Source: Paraburkholderia azotifigens (GTDB taxonomy: Bacteria; Pseudomonadota; Gammaproteobacteria; Burkholderiales; Burkholderiaceae). Taken from it: DNA of 64,000 nucleotides. The notes below the pieces were generated by a model. That model made no database searches, had not been told where the DNA came from, and saw only the letters and a program-made list of their open reading frames with translations. Positions within the stretch are counted from its first letter, which is position 1; each line of letters begins with the position of its first letter. Where the stretch lies: the NCBI RefSeq assembly GCF_007995085.1, contig NZ_VOQS01000003.1:1054001-1118000 (forward strand), in the 5' to 3' direction. Below, piece by piece: positions 27,070-35,850 of the stretch. The position numbers and the translations under genes are program-made.

Positions 27070-27963
27070 ATGGAACTGCGTCAACTTCGCTATTTCGTGG
27101 CCGTCGCCGAAGAAAGGAACTTCACCCGGGCGGCCGAACGCCTGAACATGACGCAGCCGCCGCTTTCGCGGCAGATCCAGCAGATCGAAGACAGCGTGGG
27201 ACTTGCGCTCTTCGAACGCGGCGCGCGTCCGCTCAAGCTGACGGAAGCGGGGCGCGTGTTTTACGCGCAGGCCAAGCGGCTGCTCGAAGAAAGCGATGAA
27301 CTGCTGCCGCTCACGCGGCGTCTTGCACAACTGGCCGAGCGCATCGTGATCGGCTTCGTCCCGTCCACGCTATACGGCCCGCTACCCGAGGTGATTCGCG
27401 CGTTCAGAGAGGCCGCGCCGCTGATCCAGATTTCAATGATCGAGATGTTCACGATCGAGCAGTTGAGCGCGCTCAAGGGCGGACGTATCGATGTCGGCTT
27501 TGGCCGGCTTCGCTTCGACGAATCGCAACTCGCGCGCGAAGTGCTCGTCGAAGAGCCCTTGATTGCGGCATTGCCTGCGGGTCATGCGCTAGCCGATGCC
27601 GCGAAGCTGACGCTCGACGCGCTGTCGAAAGAAACACTGATCATCTATCCGTCGACGCCGCGTCCGAGTTATGCGGACCAGCAGCTCTCCGCGTTCCGCG
27701 ATCACGCCGTCGAACCGGCCGCCGTCCATGAAGTTCGGGAACTGCAAACGGCGCTTGGACTCGTCGCCGCGCAAGTGGGCGTGTGTCTCGTGCCGGAAAG
27801 TGTGAGGGGATTGCGGGCGCGCGGTGTGACGTACCGTTCAATCGACGAAACGAACGTGTCGTCGCCCATCATCATGAGCCGGCGTCTTCAGGATCAGAGC
27901 TCCACGACCGATCTGTTCTGCTCGATCGCGCGCGACCTGTTCAGGAAAGCGTCGTCGGTCTAG
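27070..27963 (+). CDS. catR: LysR-family regulator of the catechol operon
   Basis: A 297-residue LysR-type activator. The N-terminal helix-turn-helix MELRQLRYFVAVAEERNFTRAAERLNMTQPPLSRQIQQIED is the form shared by CatR, CatM, BenM and ClcR. The effector domain contains RIVIGFVPSTLYGPLPEVIRAFR, as expected for muconate-responsive members. Divergent from catB. It should activate catBAC in response to cis,cis-muconate and repress itself. I could not fix a unique binding site by eye in the 90-base spacer. Its 3' end overlaps the convergent membrane protein gene by 23 bases. Confidence 0.93.
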   Translation: MELRQLRYFVAVAEERNFTRAAERLNMTQPPLSRQIQQIEDSVGLALFERGARPLKLTEAGRVFYAQAKRLLEESDELLPLTRRLAQLAERIVIGFVPSTLYGPLPEVIRAFREAAPLIQISMIEMFTIEQLSALKGGRIDVGFGRLRFDESQLAREVLVEEPLIAALPAGHALADAAKLTLDALSKETLIIYPSTPRPSYADQQLSAFRDHAVEPAAVHEVRELQTALGLVAAQVGVCLVPESVRGLRARGVTYRSIDETNVSSPIIMSRRLQDQSSTTDLFCSIARDLFRKASSV

Positions 27964-28423
27964 CCGCCGGCGACAAACCTGATGTGAGCAGTGCGCCCGC
28001 CTTCAACATGCATTCGATCAACGATTGCGTAAAAATCCACGTCGACTCGTGTAATTCGACAGGCAGACCCGGCACGATCGCGACGAGACTCAATCCGCAC
28101 AGAAACGAAAAGATCCATTGCGCACGCCTGATTCCGCGTGCAGCCGCGATACCGATCACCGTCCACACGATCTTCGCCAGCGCAAGCGCCGCGATGCCGA
28201 CATCGCCGGCAGAGGGATCGAACTCCGCAGGCGTTTCGATCAGCGACCAGCCGCACACGCCGAGAATCAGGAGACGCGACGCGAGGGACGGCCGCGTCGC
28301 GCCGCGTCGTATGGACGGCAAAAGCACGCCCGCCGACTGCCGCAAATCGGCGTCGTCCATTTCATTCCGGAACGACTGGTCCACGCCAGCCTTCACGTTC
28401 GAAGCCTCCGCGTCGATTTGCAT
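27941..28423 (-). CDS. Hypothetical four-span membrane protein
   Basis: A 160-residue protein with an acidic, soluble N-terminus (about 45 residues) and four hydrophobic segments: SRLLILGVCGWSLIE, VGIAALALAKIVWTVIGIAAA, AQWIFSFLCGLSLVAIVPG and a less hydrophobic C-terminal one around WIFTQSLIECMLKAGALL. I do not recognise a family. Start is uncertain: the ATG at 28423 has no clear Shine-Dalgarno, while the in-frame ATG at 28360 (MDDADLRQS) is preceded by GGAATGAA. The gene is convergent with catR and overlaps its last codons. Confidence 0.65.
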   Translation of the reverse strand: MQIDAEASNVKAGVDQSFRNEMDDADLRQSAGVLLPSIRRGATRPSLASRLLILGVCGWSLIETPAEFDPSAGDVGIAALALAKIVWTVIGIAAARGIRRAQWIFSFLCGLSLVAIVPGLPVELHESTWIFTQSLIECMLKAGALLTSGLSPAARPTTLS

Positions 28424-28563
28424 GATGAGGGAATTGTCGTTCGTCGACGGCGCTAGCGGTAGTAAATCCTTGTTAACGTGCAGCGCCTGCTCATCCTCTT
28501 AAGACGAGCCAATCGGATGTTCTTTTCACGCGAAGCGCGGCGCATCGCATTCATCGTGACGCT

Positions 28564-29775
28564 CTACTTTCGCGCAAACCGCGCCGACGCGAAATCCGTC
28601 ATCACGAGCACAGCAAGCGCCACTGAGCCAATCGCAAACAGCAGCCGGTGATTGCCGCCGCTCGCATTGAACAGCGCCGAATATCCGTAACCCGCTACGG
28701 CCTGAAATGCCGCGAAGGTGGTCGTTACGCGGCTCCACACCATGTGCTGTCCGGCGTGATCGTGCGGCACGGCTTCATGTACGCGCGTGAGCATCATCGG
28801 CACGACGCCCGGCGGAAAGCTGCCGATCACGAGCGTCAACACGCCGATCACGATGTGATTGTCCGACACCGCCAGCACGGCAACGACGACAACCTGCAGC
28901 AGCGAAAGCACGCGGATCGCAAAGCTTCCGCCGAAGCGATCGGCCACGAACCCATACACGGGTGCGCCAAAAATCGCGCCGACGCCATACAGAATCCAGT
29001 ATGACGCGCCCACATGTGTCCCCGCTCCGAGCCCGCGCGCGATGAAGTCGACGAGAAAGACCATCGTCGGAACGAGGCCTAGCGCCATCAATGCATATTC
29101 GGCGTAAAGCACGCGGACGATGGGAGGAAGACGTGTTTTCGCCGCCGGCGGCGTATGTGCGGCGTGTGCATGAGATCTCGTCGCGGACGGCCAACCGTAC
29201 CAGGTCGCTGCCGTCAAGACTCCAGAGAGGATCGCGATGCCGATCCACGTACTGCGCAAACCAAGATTGAGCAGCAAGGGCACGATGGTTCCCGATGCAG
29301 CAATACCGACGCCAAGCCCGAGAAAGATCGACCCGCTCGCGAGCCCTTTGCGATCGGCCGGTACATGCGGCAGCACCGTTGCCGCGACCAGCACCATGAT
29401 GGCTCCGCCCGCCACGCCCGACAGCAGCCGCCAAACGAAAAACCACGCGACGGATACGGGAAATGCGCACGCGAGAAATGCCGCTGTAACCAGGACCATC
29501 ATCGCGCGCAAGGTGTACGTATTCGTCAAACGATGCGCCGCGGGACGGCCCAGCAGTGCGCCGAGCAGATAACCCGCGAGATTGGCGGCGCCCAGATAGA
29601 CGACATCCGAAGCCGCGAACCAATGCGCCTGAATCAGCGGCGGAATGAGCGGCGTATAGGCGAAGCGTGCGAGCCCGATCCCGACGAGGCTCGCGCTGAA
29701 TCCCGCGAAGATGTGCCGCCAGATGGCAGTTCGACCGCCAACGGCCGTGGGTGAGAGTGATGCGTCAGTAGACAT
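28564..29775 (-). CDS. MFS transporter, YbfB/YjiJ family
   Basis: Twelve-span permease of about 403 residues. Seen: FAGFSASLVGIGLARFAYTPLIPPLI (family N-terminus), GYLLGALLGRPAAHRLTN, and VPADRKGLASGSIFLGLGVGIAASG. C-terminal half includes YGFVADRFGGSFAIR. Substrate unknown; relatives of this group have been linked to export of small molecules. I start it at the ATG at 29775 (MSTDASLSPTAVG), because the nine residues upstream have no family match. It is divergent from the cupin gene at 30087, and the shared upstream region contains the Rrf2-type palindrome nearer the cupin side. Confidence 0.88.
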   Translation of the reverse strand: MSTDASLSPTAVGGRTAIWRHIFAGFSASLVGIGLARFAYTPLIPPLIQAHWFAASDVVYLGAANLAGYLLGALLGRPAAHRLTNTYTLRAMMVLVTAAFLACAFPVSVAWFFVWRLLSGVAGGAIMVLVAATVLPHVPADRKGLASGSIFLGLGVGIAASGTIVPLLLNLGLRSTWIGIAILSGVLTAATWYGWPSATRSHAHAAHTPPAAKTRLPPIVRVLYAEYALMALGLVPTMVFLVDFIARGLGAGTHVGASYWILYGVGAIFGAPVYGFVADRFGGSFAIRVLSLLQVVVVAVLAVSDNHIVIGVLTLVIGSFPPGVVPMMLTRVHEAVPHDHAGQHMVWSRVTTTFAAFQAVAGYGYSALFNASGGNHRLLFAIGSVALAVLVMTDFASARFARK

Positions 29776-29994
29776 GAAAACAGATTCCGCTTGATGCCGC
29801 ATGCTGCACGGCGGTTTGCCAGGCGCGGGAACGCTCGCCCGCGATCTTAGACATTTGTGTCAATGTTGCGGATTCTAGACACACATGACAAAGATCGCAA
29901 GGAATCCATTCCGACGATAGGGTGAAGCGGATTGACGAAGGCACGCGCCTGCGTGCGCTTCCTTGCACGTGTTCTGAAAAGCGATTATTCTCCG

Positions 29995-30019
29995 AACTAC
30001 GACAACATTAATCGTAGTT
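29995..30019. promoter_or_regulatory. Candidate Rrf2 operator upstream of the cupin gene
   Basis: AACTACGA at 29995-30002 and its exact inverse TCGTAGTT at 30012-30019, with a 9-base spacer. The same layout recurs upstream of azoR and of the Rrf2 gene. Confidence 0.6.
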
Positions 30020-30086
30020 AAACGAGCGGAACGGATTTGGTCGATAACCCGTACGCCCTTGGCAACATTTTCTATCGGAGAGTCAA

Positions 30087-30518
30087 GTGAATTTTGTTCA
30101 TACCGTTCTCGTATCCACGGCCACGGCCTGCATTGCGCTGGCCGCACCTCACGCGGCGCATGCGCATGGCGTCGATGGCCCGCGCGAGAACATCAGCCCG
30201 GCGTTCCAGACGCCCATCGCTAACGTGCCCGGCAAGACCATGACGGCCATCGTCGTCGATTACAAACCGGGTGGCGTGTCGCCTTCTCATCGTCATGGCC
30301 AGGCGTTCGTGGTCGGCTATGTCCTGCAAGGCTCGATCCGAAGCAAGGTCGACGATGGCGAAGAGCGTGTCTACCACGCAGGCGAAAGCTGGACTGAGGC
30401 GCCCGGCGTACATCACATGGTCAGCGAGAACGCGAGCAAGACCAGGCCCGCAAAGCTTCTGGCCATCTTTGTCGCGGACGACAACGATAAGAACCTCGTC
30501 AGCTGGGACAAGAAGTAA
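30087..30518 (+). CDS. Secreted cupin-domain protein
   Basis: A 143-residue exported protein with a signal peptide (cleavage after AAHA, about residue 26). One cupin barrel follows: GGVSPSHRHGQAFVVGYVLQG supplies two metal-ligand His and GESWTEAPGVHHMVSENAS the second cupin motif. The start codon is GTG at 30087, preceded by CGGAGAG. Reaction unknown. Cupins of this small secreted type are often found near redox or quinone-related genes. A palindrome at 29995-30019, nearly identical to one upstream of azoR, suggests joint control by the Rrf2 regulator. Confidence 0.85.
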   Translation: MNFVHTVLVSTATACIALAAPHAAHAHGVDGPRENISPAFQTPIANVPGKTMTAIVVDYKPGGVSPSHRHGQAFVVGYVLQGSIRSKVDDGEERVYHAGESWTEAPGVHHMVSENASKTRPAKLLAIFVADDNDKNLVSWDKK

Positions 30519-30846
30519 TAGCGATGCATATTTAGGCTGTCATCAAGCCATCGCACCGCGCGCAAAGCGTTGAGAACTACTTTGTGGCCTTAAGAAATTC
30601 AGCGACCTGAAGCGCGGCAAGATTTCATTGCGCATTCCGGTTAACAACGCTTAACTTGCTGTATGGTCGCCTGAACGTCCAATATAGAGTCACGGCGCGT
30701 TGATGGCGGGAATCGATTTCGCGCATAGCTGCGCGCCATGCAGGCATCGCTGCAACTGCCTTGCGAGCCACACCGTGCAACACGTCAGCAGCAGCATCTC
30801 GGCCGCGTCGGAGCGTGCCGCCAGCCAAACTCTGTGACGGAGGTGA
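30519..30846. other. Intergenic region between the cupin and DUF3331 genes
   Basis: About 330 bases. A promoter for the downstream gene is expected here, but no clear -35/-10 pair, hairpin or small gene stands out. Confidence 0.45.
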
Positions 30847-31287
30847 ATGATGACTCGTCCGGTTGAAGAAGATATCGTTCGACGTGCATTGGTGGGCGTC
30901 CTGATGCCCACACCCCTTGAATCGATCAAGAAAGCACAATACGGTCCAAAGAAAAAATTCCGCATGACCAAGCGGCCACCGCCCGAGGCACTTGCGCCTG
31001 CCCCCGTCGAACCGCCGCCGGCGCACATCTCCATCCTCGAACAACTGTCGTCGAAGACGCTGAGCGTTTGCTGGAGCGACCCGCGCTCGGGTCATTACGC
31101 CGACCAGGTATGGCGAATCGGACTCGCACGCATGGATTCATTTTGCGTATTGACAGGCATGCCGATACGACGCGGCGATCCCGTGTTTCGTCCGCGGGCT
31201 TGCGAGAGCTACTTCCCCGCCAATCGCGACCGGATGATTCTGGCATCCGCTGTGCCATCGTGTCCGAGCGGAATCATGCTCGATTGA
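30847..31287 (+). CDS. DUF3331-domain protein
   Basis: A 146-residue soluble protein of unknown function. The N-terminal third is basic and Pro-rich (KFRMTKRPPPEALAPAPVEPPP). The C-terminal DUF3331 part has WSDPRSGHYADQVWRIGLARMDSFCVLTGMPIRRGDPVFRPR and a closing ASAVPSCPSGIML. In my experience the family is largely confined to Burkholderiaceae, often in several copies per genome. The conserved C-x-LTG-x-x-I-x-x-GD and RP-R elements recall a small zinc- or nucleic-acid-binding fold, but this is only an impression. GGAGGTG directly precedes two ATG codons. Confidence 0.82.
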   Translation: MMTRPVEEDIVRRALVGVLMPTPLESIKKAQYGPKKKFRMTKRPPPEALAPAPVEPPPAHISILEQLSSKTLSVCWSDPRSGHYADQVWRIGLARMDSFCVLTGMPIRRGDPVFRPRACESYFPANRDRMILASAVPSCPSGIMLD

Positions 31288-31371
31288 ATCTGAACGCACG
31301 GTCATTCGCATACTGCAAAGCCTGAACAAACCTTAAGCGCCGCAGGCCTCAGCGCCTGGGCGCCCCCTCTA

Positions 31372-31758
31372 TTAGATGCTGGCGTCCTTCAAATGACGCA
31401 TGCGCCACGCAACATTCGTTGCAGGCTCAGCATCGATCCATCGCGCGCACGAACCGCAGGGTTTGTACGCCTTTGTCATACGCATGACTTCCTGGTGCTG
31501 CATAGCCGGCGGCAAGGTGGCACCTGTGTCGCGACCGCCCGGCATCAGGGCGTCGCAACCGCATCGATCCGCGCAACACTGAATCTCGATTTCCCCTCCC
31601 GTTATCCACGCGCCTGCTAACGCATTCGCGCGAGCCTTGTCGCGCAAGGCTACGGCACATTCGCGCGCAATGTCGCCGCGCTCATGAACGGTACGGGGTC
31701 CGCGTGCCTTCGGTTGCGGATCTGCGCCAAAGTCTCTATCCTCGCAACTACGATACAT
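31372..31758 (-). CDS. Hypothetical Cys-containing protein, doubtful
   Basis: An open frame of 128 codons with plausible codon use in its second half and two Cys clusters (CCADRCGC and CGSC) that could bind metal. No family is recognised. Against it: the ATG at 31758 lies inside the candidate operator upstream of azoR, there is no clear Shine-Dalgarno, and the N-terminal half looks unstructured. A shorter product from an internal start is possible. Confidence 0.28.
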   Translation of the reverse strand: MYRSCEDRDFGADPQPKARGPRTVHERGDIARECAVALRDKARANALAGAWITGGEIEIQCCADRCGCDALMPGGRDTGATLPPAMQHQEVMRMTKAYKPCGSCARWIDAEPATNVAWRMRHLKDASI

Positions 31759-31770
31759 TGATTCGCAGTT
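31746..31770. promoter_or_regulatory. Candidate Rrf2 operator upstream of azoR
   Basis: AACTACGA (31746-31753), 9-base spacer, TCGCAGTT (31763-31770). Seven of eight positions are inverted matches. It ends 14 bases before the azoR start, next to the Shine-Dalgarno, so binding would block expression. Confidence 0.6.
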
Positions 31771-31784
31771 TATAGGAGAGCGAT

Positions 31785-32456
31785 ATGAAGATTTTCCACG
31801 TCGATTCGAGCGCCAAGCGCGAACGATCCAACTCTCGCGCCTTGTCGCGCGGGTTCATCGAAAACCTGCGTGCGGAAGGCGTGAATGTCGAAATCGACTA
31901 TCTCGACGTCACCGTCGATACGCCGGCGCACGTCACCGAGGCGTTCGCCATCGCGACCTATCATGCGGAACACGAACGCACCGACGCCATGCGCGCCACG
32001 CTGGCGCCGTCCGATGCGCTGTGCAAGCGGCTGCTGGAAGCCGACGCCTTCGTCTTTGCAATGCCTATGTACAACTGGTCGATGCCCTCGGCGTTCAAGG
32101 CTTTCGTCGACAACATCACGCGTACGGGCATTACCTATAAGAATGCCGAGGACGGCACGATTGTCGGGCAGTTGAGCCGCCAGAAGGCGCTGTTCATCAC
32201 CACGCGCGGCGCCGATCTGCGCCCTGGCACGGTGTTTTCGTCGATGGATGCGCTCACGCCGGCGCTCAAGGCTGCCTTCTCGTTCGTCGGCGTCAACGAG
32301 CCGCGCTTCGTCGATGCGCAACCGTTGCAGTTCTCCGACCAGGAAGCGCGCACCGAAGCGCTGAGGCGTGCGAAGGCAGAACTTGCGGGCGTGGCCGCCG
32401 AGTGGGCGGCATTGGAAAAGATGCGCGTCGGGAGCGCGGAGGTCGAGACGGCCTGA
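31785..32456 (+). CDS. azoR: FMN-dependent NADH:quinone oxidoreductase/azoreductase
   Basis: Flavodoxin-fold enzyme of 223 residues that reduces quinones and azo bonds with NAD(P)H by two-electron transfer, protecting against thiol-reactive quinones. Seen: the FMN phosphate loop DSSAKRERSNSRALS, MPMYNWSMPSAFKAFVDNITRTGITYKN (isoalloxazine contact, classic AzoR motif) and FITTRGADLRPGT. Start is the ATG at 31785 behind TAGGAGAG. The gene is convergent with the Rrf2 regulator gene and preceded by a palindrome shared with it, so it is a likely Rrf2 target. Confidence 0.94.
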   Translation: MKIFHVDSSAKRERSNSRALSRGFIENLRAEGVNVEIDYLDVTVDTPAHVTEAFAIATYHAEHERTDAMRATLAPSDALCKRLLEADAFVFAMPMYNWSMPSAFKAFVDNITRTGITYKNAEDGTIVGQLSRQKALFITTRGADLRPGTVFSSMDALTPALKAAFSFVGVNEPRFVDAQPLQFSDQEARTEALRRAKAELAGVAAEWAALEKMRVGSAEVETA

Positions 32457-32483
32457 ATCGTCGCCGCAACGGCTTGAAAAGAA

Positions 32484-32512
32484 AAGGCCGCAGCTTTCAG
32501 GGCTGCGGCCTT
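32484..32512. terminator. Bidirectional intrinsic terminator between azoR and the Rrf2 gene
   Basis: AAGGCCGCAGC (32484-32494) and GCTGCGGCCTT (32502-32512), an 11-bp perfect stem with a 7-base loop. TTTTC follows on the minus strand, so it mainly ends the Rrf2 transcript. Confidence 0.85.
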
Positions 32513-32567
32513 CGTCATACCAACTGCCTGTTTTGCAGGAACCGCTCAACGGCAGTTCAGGAAAGGC

Positions 32568-33119
32568 TCAGGATCTCGCGCCGGAAGCCGACCCGCTGCG
32601 ATCGCGCCGCCGGCCCGCCGCACGGCCGTCCAGCCATTTGACGACTTGCGGCCCATACGTGCGCGGCGCCTTCGCCGACGTGCGCACCGCGAGGTCGTGG
32701 AGCGATTGCGAAGCGAGTGCTTCGCGCATGCGCTTCTCGGCGTTCTGCATCACGGCATGGATCGAGCAGACGCCGCTCGAGGCCCACGCCGGCGCCGTTT
32801 CACCAAACACCGCGCAGCGCGTGCGCACATCGCGGCATTCGAACAAAGGCTTGTCGCCGTCGATAGCCGCCACGACGTCGAGCACCGAAATCTGATTCGC
32901 CGGACGCGCAAGCGCAAAGCCGCCCTTGGCGCCTTCCGTTGCAATGACGAGTCCGGCCTTATGCAACTTCGTAAATAGCTTCGCCACGTAGTCGGCGGGT
33001 ACGCCCTGCAGTTCCGCCAGATCGCGTACACTCGCCTCGGACACGCCGCCAGGCGCCGCTTCCGTGAGATAAAGCAGACAGTGCAAGCCGTATTCGACAC
33101 CGGCGCTGATGTGAGACAT
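32568..33119 (-). CDS. Rrf2-family transcriptional regulator
   Basis: A 183-residue winged-helix regulator from the ATG at 33119 (MSHISAGVEYGLHCLLYLTE). Seen: the helix-turn-helix SVRDLAELQGVPADYVAKLFTKLHKAGLVIATEGAKGGFALARP and a loop with Cys95, Cys102 and Cys118 (ECRDVRTRC, then GVCSIH), positions comparable to the Fe-S ligands of IscR, NsrR and RirA. It may therefore sense redox state or electrophiles through an Fe-S cluster or thiols. The last 20 residues form an Arg/Ser-rich tail unusual for the family. A palindrome just upstream matches sites before azoR and the cupin gene, suggesting autoregulation. Confidence 0.9.
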   Translation of the reverse strand: MSHISAGVEYGLHCLLYLTEAAPGGVSEASVRDLAELQGVPADYVAKLFTKLHKAGLVIATEGAKGGFALARPANQISVLDVVAAIDGDKPLFECRDVRTRCAVFGETAPAWASSGVCSIHAVMQNAEKRMREALASQSLHDLAVRTSAKAPRTYGPQVVKWLDGRAAGRRRDRSGSASGARS

Positions 33120-33122
33120 AGC

Positions 33123-33147
33123 CACTCCGACAAAGATAATCGCAGTT
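33123..33147. promoter_or_regulatory. Candidate Rrf2 operator upstream of the Rrf2 gene
   Basis: On the + strand CACTCCGA, 9-base spacer, TCGCAGTT. It has the same spacing and near-identical arms as the azoR and cupin sites, and begins 4 bases upstream of the Rrf2 start codon. Confidence 0.58.
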
Positions 33148-33216
33148 AGGCTACCTGCTTTCGTCTGCCGGTGCAACTCACCGTATGGTTAACGTCTGAA
33201 CAATCGAAGCACGATG

Positions 33217-34143
33217 CTAAAGCGGACGAAGACTGTCCAGCGGATGCAGTTCGAGCGTATCGTCGACGGCAAGCTCGCGCGCGATGAAGTCGATCAGCGT
33301 GCCCACTCGCCTGCTAGGCATTGCACCCGCATAGACGGCGAACAGATCGACGCGCTCGCCAATGTATGCATCCAGCGCGGTCTCGAGCCGGCCCGACAAT
33401 AGTTCGTGATAGATGTCCCAGCGGTTTTTCAGTACCACGCCGTAACCGTTCACGGCCCATTCACGCAGCACGCCGGCATCGCTCGCCACGCGATTGCCCG
33501 ACACTCTGACGGCAATCTGCTTCCCGTCGACAACGAATGGCCAGTTCGAGAACGGCGCATCGGGCCGCGCGAGAATCAGACAGTTATGCGACGACAGCTG
33601 CGACGGATGCAATGGCTTGCCATGCGTCGCCCAATACGACGGCGCGGCGCACACGACGCGCGGTCCTGTCAGCAGCAGGCGCGCCTTGAGCCGCGAATCG
33701 ATCAGCGGGCCGTTGCGCAGCGCCAGATCCAGATGCTGATCGACCAGATCGACCACGCCATCCGTCAGCAACAGCGACACCTGCACTTGCGGATACAGGC
33801 TCATGAACTTGTCGAGCAGAGGCACGACGCGCGTACGGCCGAAATCGGTACTCGCGGTCAGCCGGATCGGTCCGTTCAACGGACCGTCTTCGCGCAGACT
33901 CAGAATCGCCGCATCCCAATCCGCCAGCACACGGCGCGCGTCGTCGAGAAAACGCTGCCCCTCATGCGTAAAAGCCAGGCGCCGGGTTGTGCGCATGATG
34001 AGACGCGCGCCCACTTCCTCTTCGAGCTTTTGCAGCGCAAGCGTCACCGTCGATGTCGACACCGTGCTCTTTCGCGCGGCCGCAGAAAAGCTCCCGGCTT
34101 CGGCGATTTCGACAAACAGCCTTAACGCGTCAAGCCGGTCCAT
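33217..34143 (-). CDS. LysR-family transcriptional regulator
   Basis: A 308-residue LysR-type protein of the CrgA/AaeR-like subgroup. N-terminal helix-turn-helix MDRLDALRLFVEIAEAGSFSAAARKSTVSTSTVTLALQKLEEEVGARL. The effector domain has GPIRLTASTDFGRTRVVPLLDKFMSLYPQVQVSLLLTDGVVDLVDQHLDLALRNGPL. Ligand and targets are unknown. It lies downstream of, and in the same direction as, the NCS1 permease gene (237-base gap) and upstream of the Rrf2 gene. Neither neighbour is an obvious target. Confidence 0.9.
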   Translation of the reverse strand: MDRLDALRLFVEIAEAGSFSAAARKSTVSTSTVTLALQKLEEEVGARLIMRTTRRLAFTHEGQRFLDDARRVLADWDAAILSLREDGPLNGPIRLTASTDFGRTRVVPLLDKFMSLYPQVQVSLLLTDGVVDLVDQHLDLALRNGPLIDSRLKARLLLTGPRVVCAAPSYWATHGKPLHPSQLSSHNCLILARPDAPFSNWPFVVDGKQIAVRVSGNRVASDAGVLREWAVNGYGVVLKNRWDIYHELLSGRLETALDAYIGERVDLFAVYAGAMPSRRVGTLIDFIARELAVDDTLELHPLDSLRPL

Positions 34144-34380
34144 CTTCGGGTCCGTTCGAAAGTACTGGCTATATAGAGTTGTTTCGATTCGGCGCCCTTG
34201 CCTTCATACGCGCGCGCATATAACGGTAGCGGCGTGTATTGCACATCACGAATCGACTCCTGAGTATCGAATACTTTGATCGGTCTCTAAAGACAAACTA
34301 GCGCCCAAATCCGTCCATCGCGCCCCAGCATGCGCGTATGTACTATGGCGGCGGGCAGCCGCGCGAATGAACGGGCGCCG

Positions 34381-35850
34381 TCAAGTCCTGCGCGCGACTC
34401 GCATCATGACTACGTACAGCACCGCGCCCGCCACGGCGCCGATCAGCCAGCCGAAGTTGTTTTCGGGCAGAACATGCAGTAGTTGCGTGCACAATTCCCA
34501 GCCGATGGAAATGCAGCCCGACAGCACGAGCGCCGCGACGCCCACCCGGTTCCAGCCGCCGTCGTAGTAGAAGCGGCCCGTCGGGGCCATCGTGTACAAC
34601 GCGGCAGTTTGTACCTGCTGCTTCTTGATCAGATAGAAGTCGGCCATCATTACGCCGTAAAGCGGTGCAAGCACGGCGCCGAATACGCTGACGAAAATCG
34701 TAATGGCCTTGGGGCTGTCGACGAATATCCACGGGCAAACGAGCACGGCCAGAATGGAAGCGATCAGTCCGCCGCGCTTGAAGTCGACATGCTTGGGGAA
34801 GAGATTCGCCAGATCATAGGCGGGCGAGACGAAATTGGCGACAATATTGATACCCATTGTCGCCACGATGAACGTGAGACTGCCGATCACCACGGCCACC
34901 TTGTTCTGGATGTGCGCGACGATCGCAACCGGGTCCATGATCATCGAGCCGAACACGCTCGCGCTGCCTGACGTCACGATCACCGTGATGATCGCGAAGA
35001 CGATGAAATTGACGGGCAGTCCCAGGAAATTGCCGACCTTCATTTGATGCTCGCTCTTTGCAAAGCGCGAGAAGTCGCCGAAATTGAGCAGCAGCGCAGC
35101 GAAATAACTGACGACGAGCAGCACAGCATTGCCCATGCCCGCGAATTGCTCCGCGCCCGTTAGCGCTTTGCCGCCAAGCGTCAGGTTCAGGCTGCCAAGT
35201 CCAGCCTGCGAAAGAATCCACGCCATCAACGCGAACATCACGACATACACGGCAGGCCCGCAAAAGTCGATGAATTTGCGGATCGTCTCCATGCCTCTTT
35301 GAAAAATGATCAGCTGGAAGACCCACATGAAGAGGAAGCTCACCCAGCCCAGGCCGTCGAGGCTCAGGAAGCTGACGTTGCGCAATGCGGCCGACGCAGG
35401 GATGAACAAAAGCAGCAGCGTCGCTACTGCTTTGGACGCGAAGTAAGTCTGCACGCCGTACCAGACGATCCCCACCACGCCGCGAATTACGGCGGCGAGG
35501 TTCGCGCCCATCACGCCCATGCTGACCCGCGCCATCACGGGAAACGGAATACCGTGCATGTAGCTCGGTTTGCCGACCCAGTTCATCAGCACGTAGACGA
35601 CGAGAATGCCCACTGTCAGCGCAATCAGCACTTGCCAGCCGGAAATACCGAGTAGAAAGAGGCTCGCCGCGAACGTGTAGCCGCCGACGCTGTGCACGTC
35701 GGACATCCACATCGCGAAGATGCTGTAGCCCGTCCAGGTCCGCCGCGTGTGAGGCACGGGCGCGAGGTCGCGATTGTGCAAACGGGAATCCGCCTGCTCG
35801 ATGGAATCGCCGACGCCGTGCGGCGCGTCGAAGAGCGGTGACGTGGACAT
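34381..35850 (-). CDS. NCS1-family nucleobase/allantoin-type permease
   Basis: Secondary transporter of 489 residues with 12 expected spans. Seen: SIFAMWMSDVHSVGGYTFAASLFLLGISGWQVL (helix 1, family-typical W and G positions), GKPSYMHGIPFPVMARVSMGVMGANLAAVIRGVVGIVWYGVQTYFAS (highly typical of NCS1), and VANFVSPAYDLANLFPKHVDFKRGG. Likely sodium- or proton-coupled uptake of a purine, pyrimidine, allantoin or hydantoin; no catabolic gene nearby fixes the substrate. I start it at the ATG at 35850 (MSTSPLFDAPHG), since the preceding 26 residues are not conserved in the family. Confidence 0.9.
   Translation of the reverse strand: MSTSPLFDAPHGVGDSIEQADSRLHNRDLAPVPHTRRTWTGYSIFAMWMSDVHSVGGYTFAASLFLLGISGWQVLIALTVGILVVYVLMNWVGKPSYMHGIPFPVMARVSMGVMGANLAAVIRGVVGIVWYGVQTYFASKAVATLLLLFIPASAALRNVSFLSLDGLGWVSFLFMWVFQLIIFQRGMETIRKFIDFCGPAVYVVMFALMAWILSQAGLGSLNLTLGGKALTGAEQFAGMGNAVLLVVSYFAALLLNFGDFSRFAKSEHQMKVGNFLGLPVNFIVFAIITVIVTSGSASVFGSMIMDPVAIVAHIQNKVAVVIGSLTFIVATMGINIVANFVSPAYDLANLFPKHVDFKRGGLIASILAVLVCPWIFVDSPKAITIFVSVFGAVLAPLYGVMMADFYLIKKQQVQTAALYTMAPTGRFYYDGGWNRVGVAALVLSGCISIGWELCTQLLHVLPENNFGWLIGAVAGAVLYVVMMRVARRT

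Noticed and set aside
29847-29890. Repeated TAGACA elements upstream of the YbfB-type transporter
   Set aside because: The inverted arms are only 4 bp and the region also contains the probable -35 (TTGACA) of the transporter. Too weak for an operator call.
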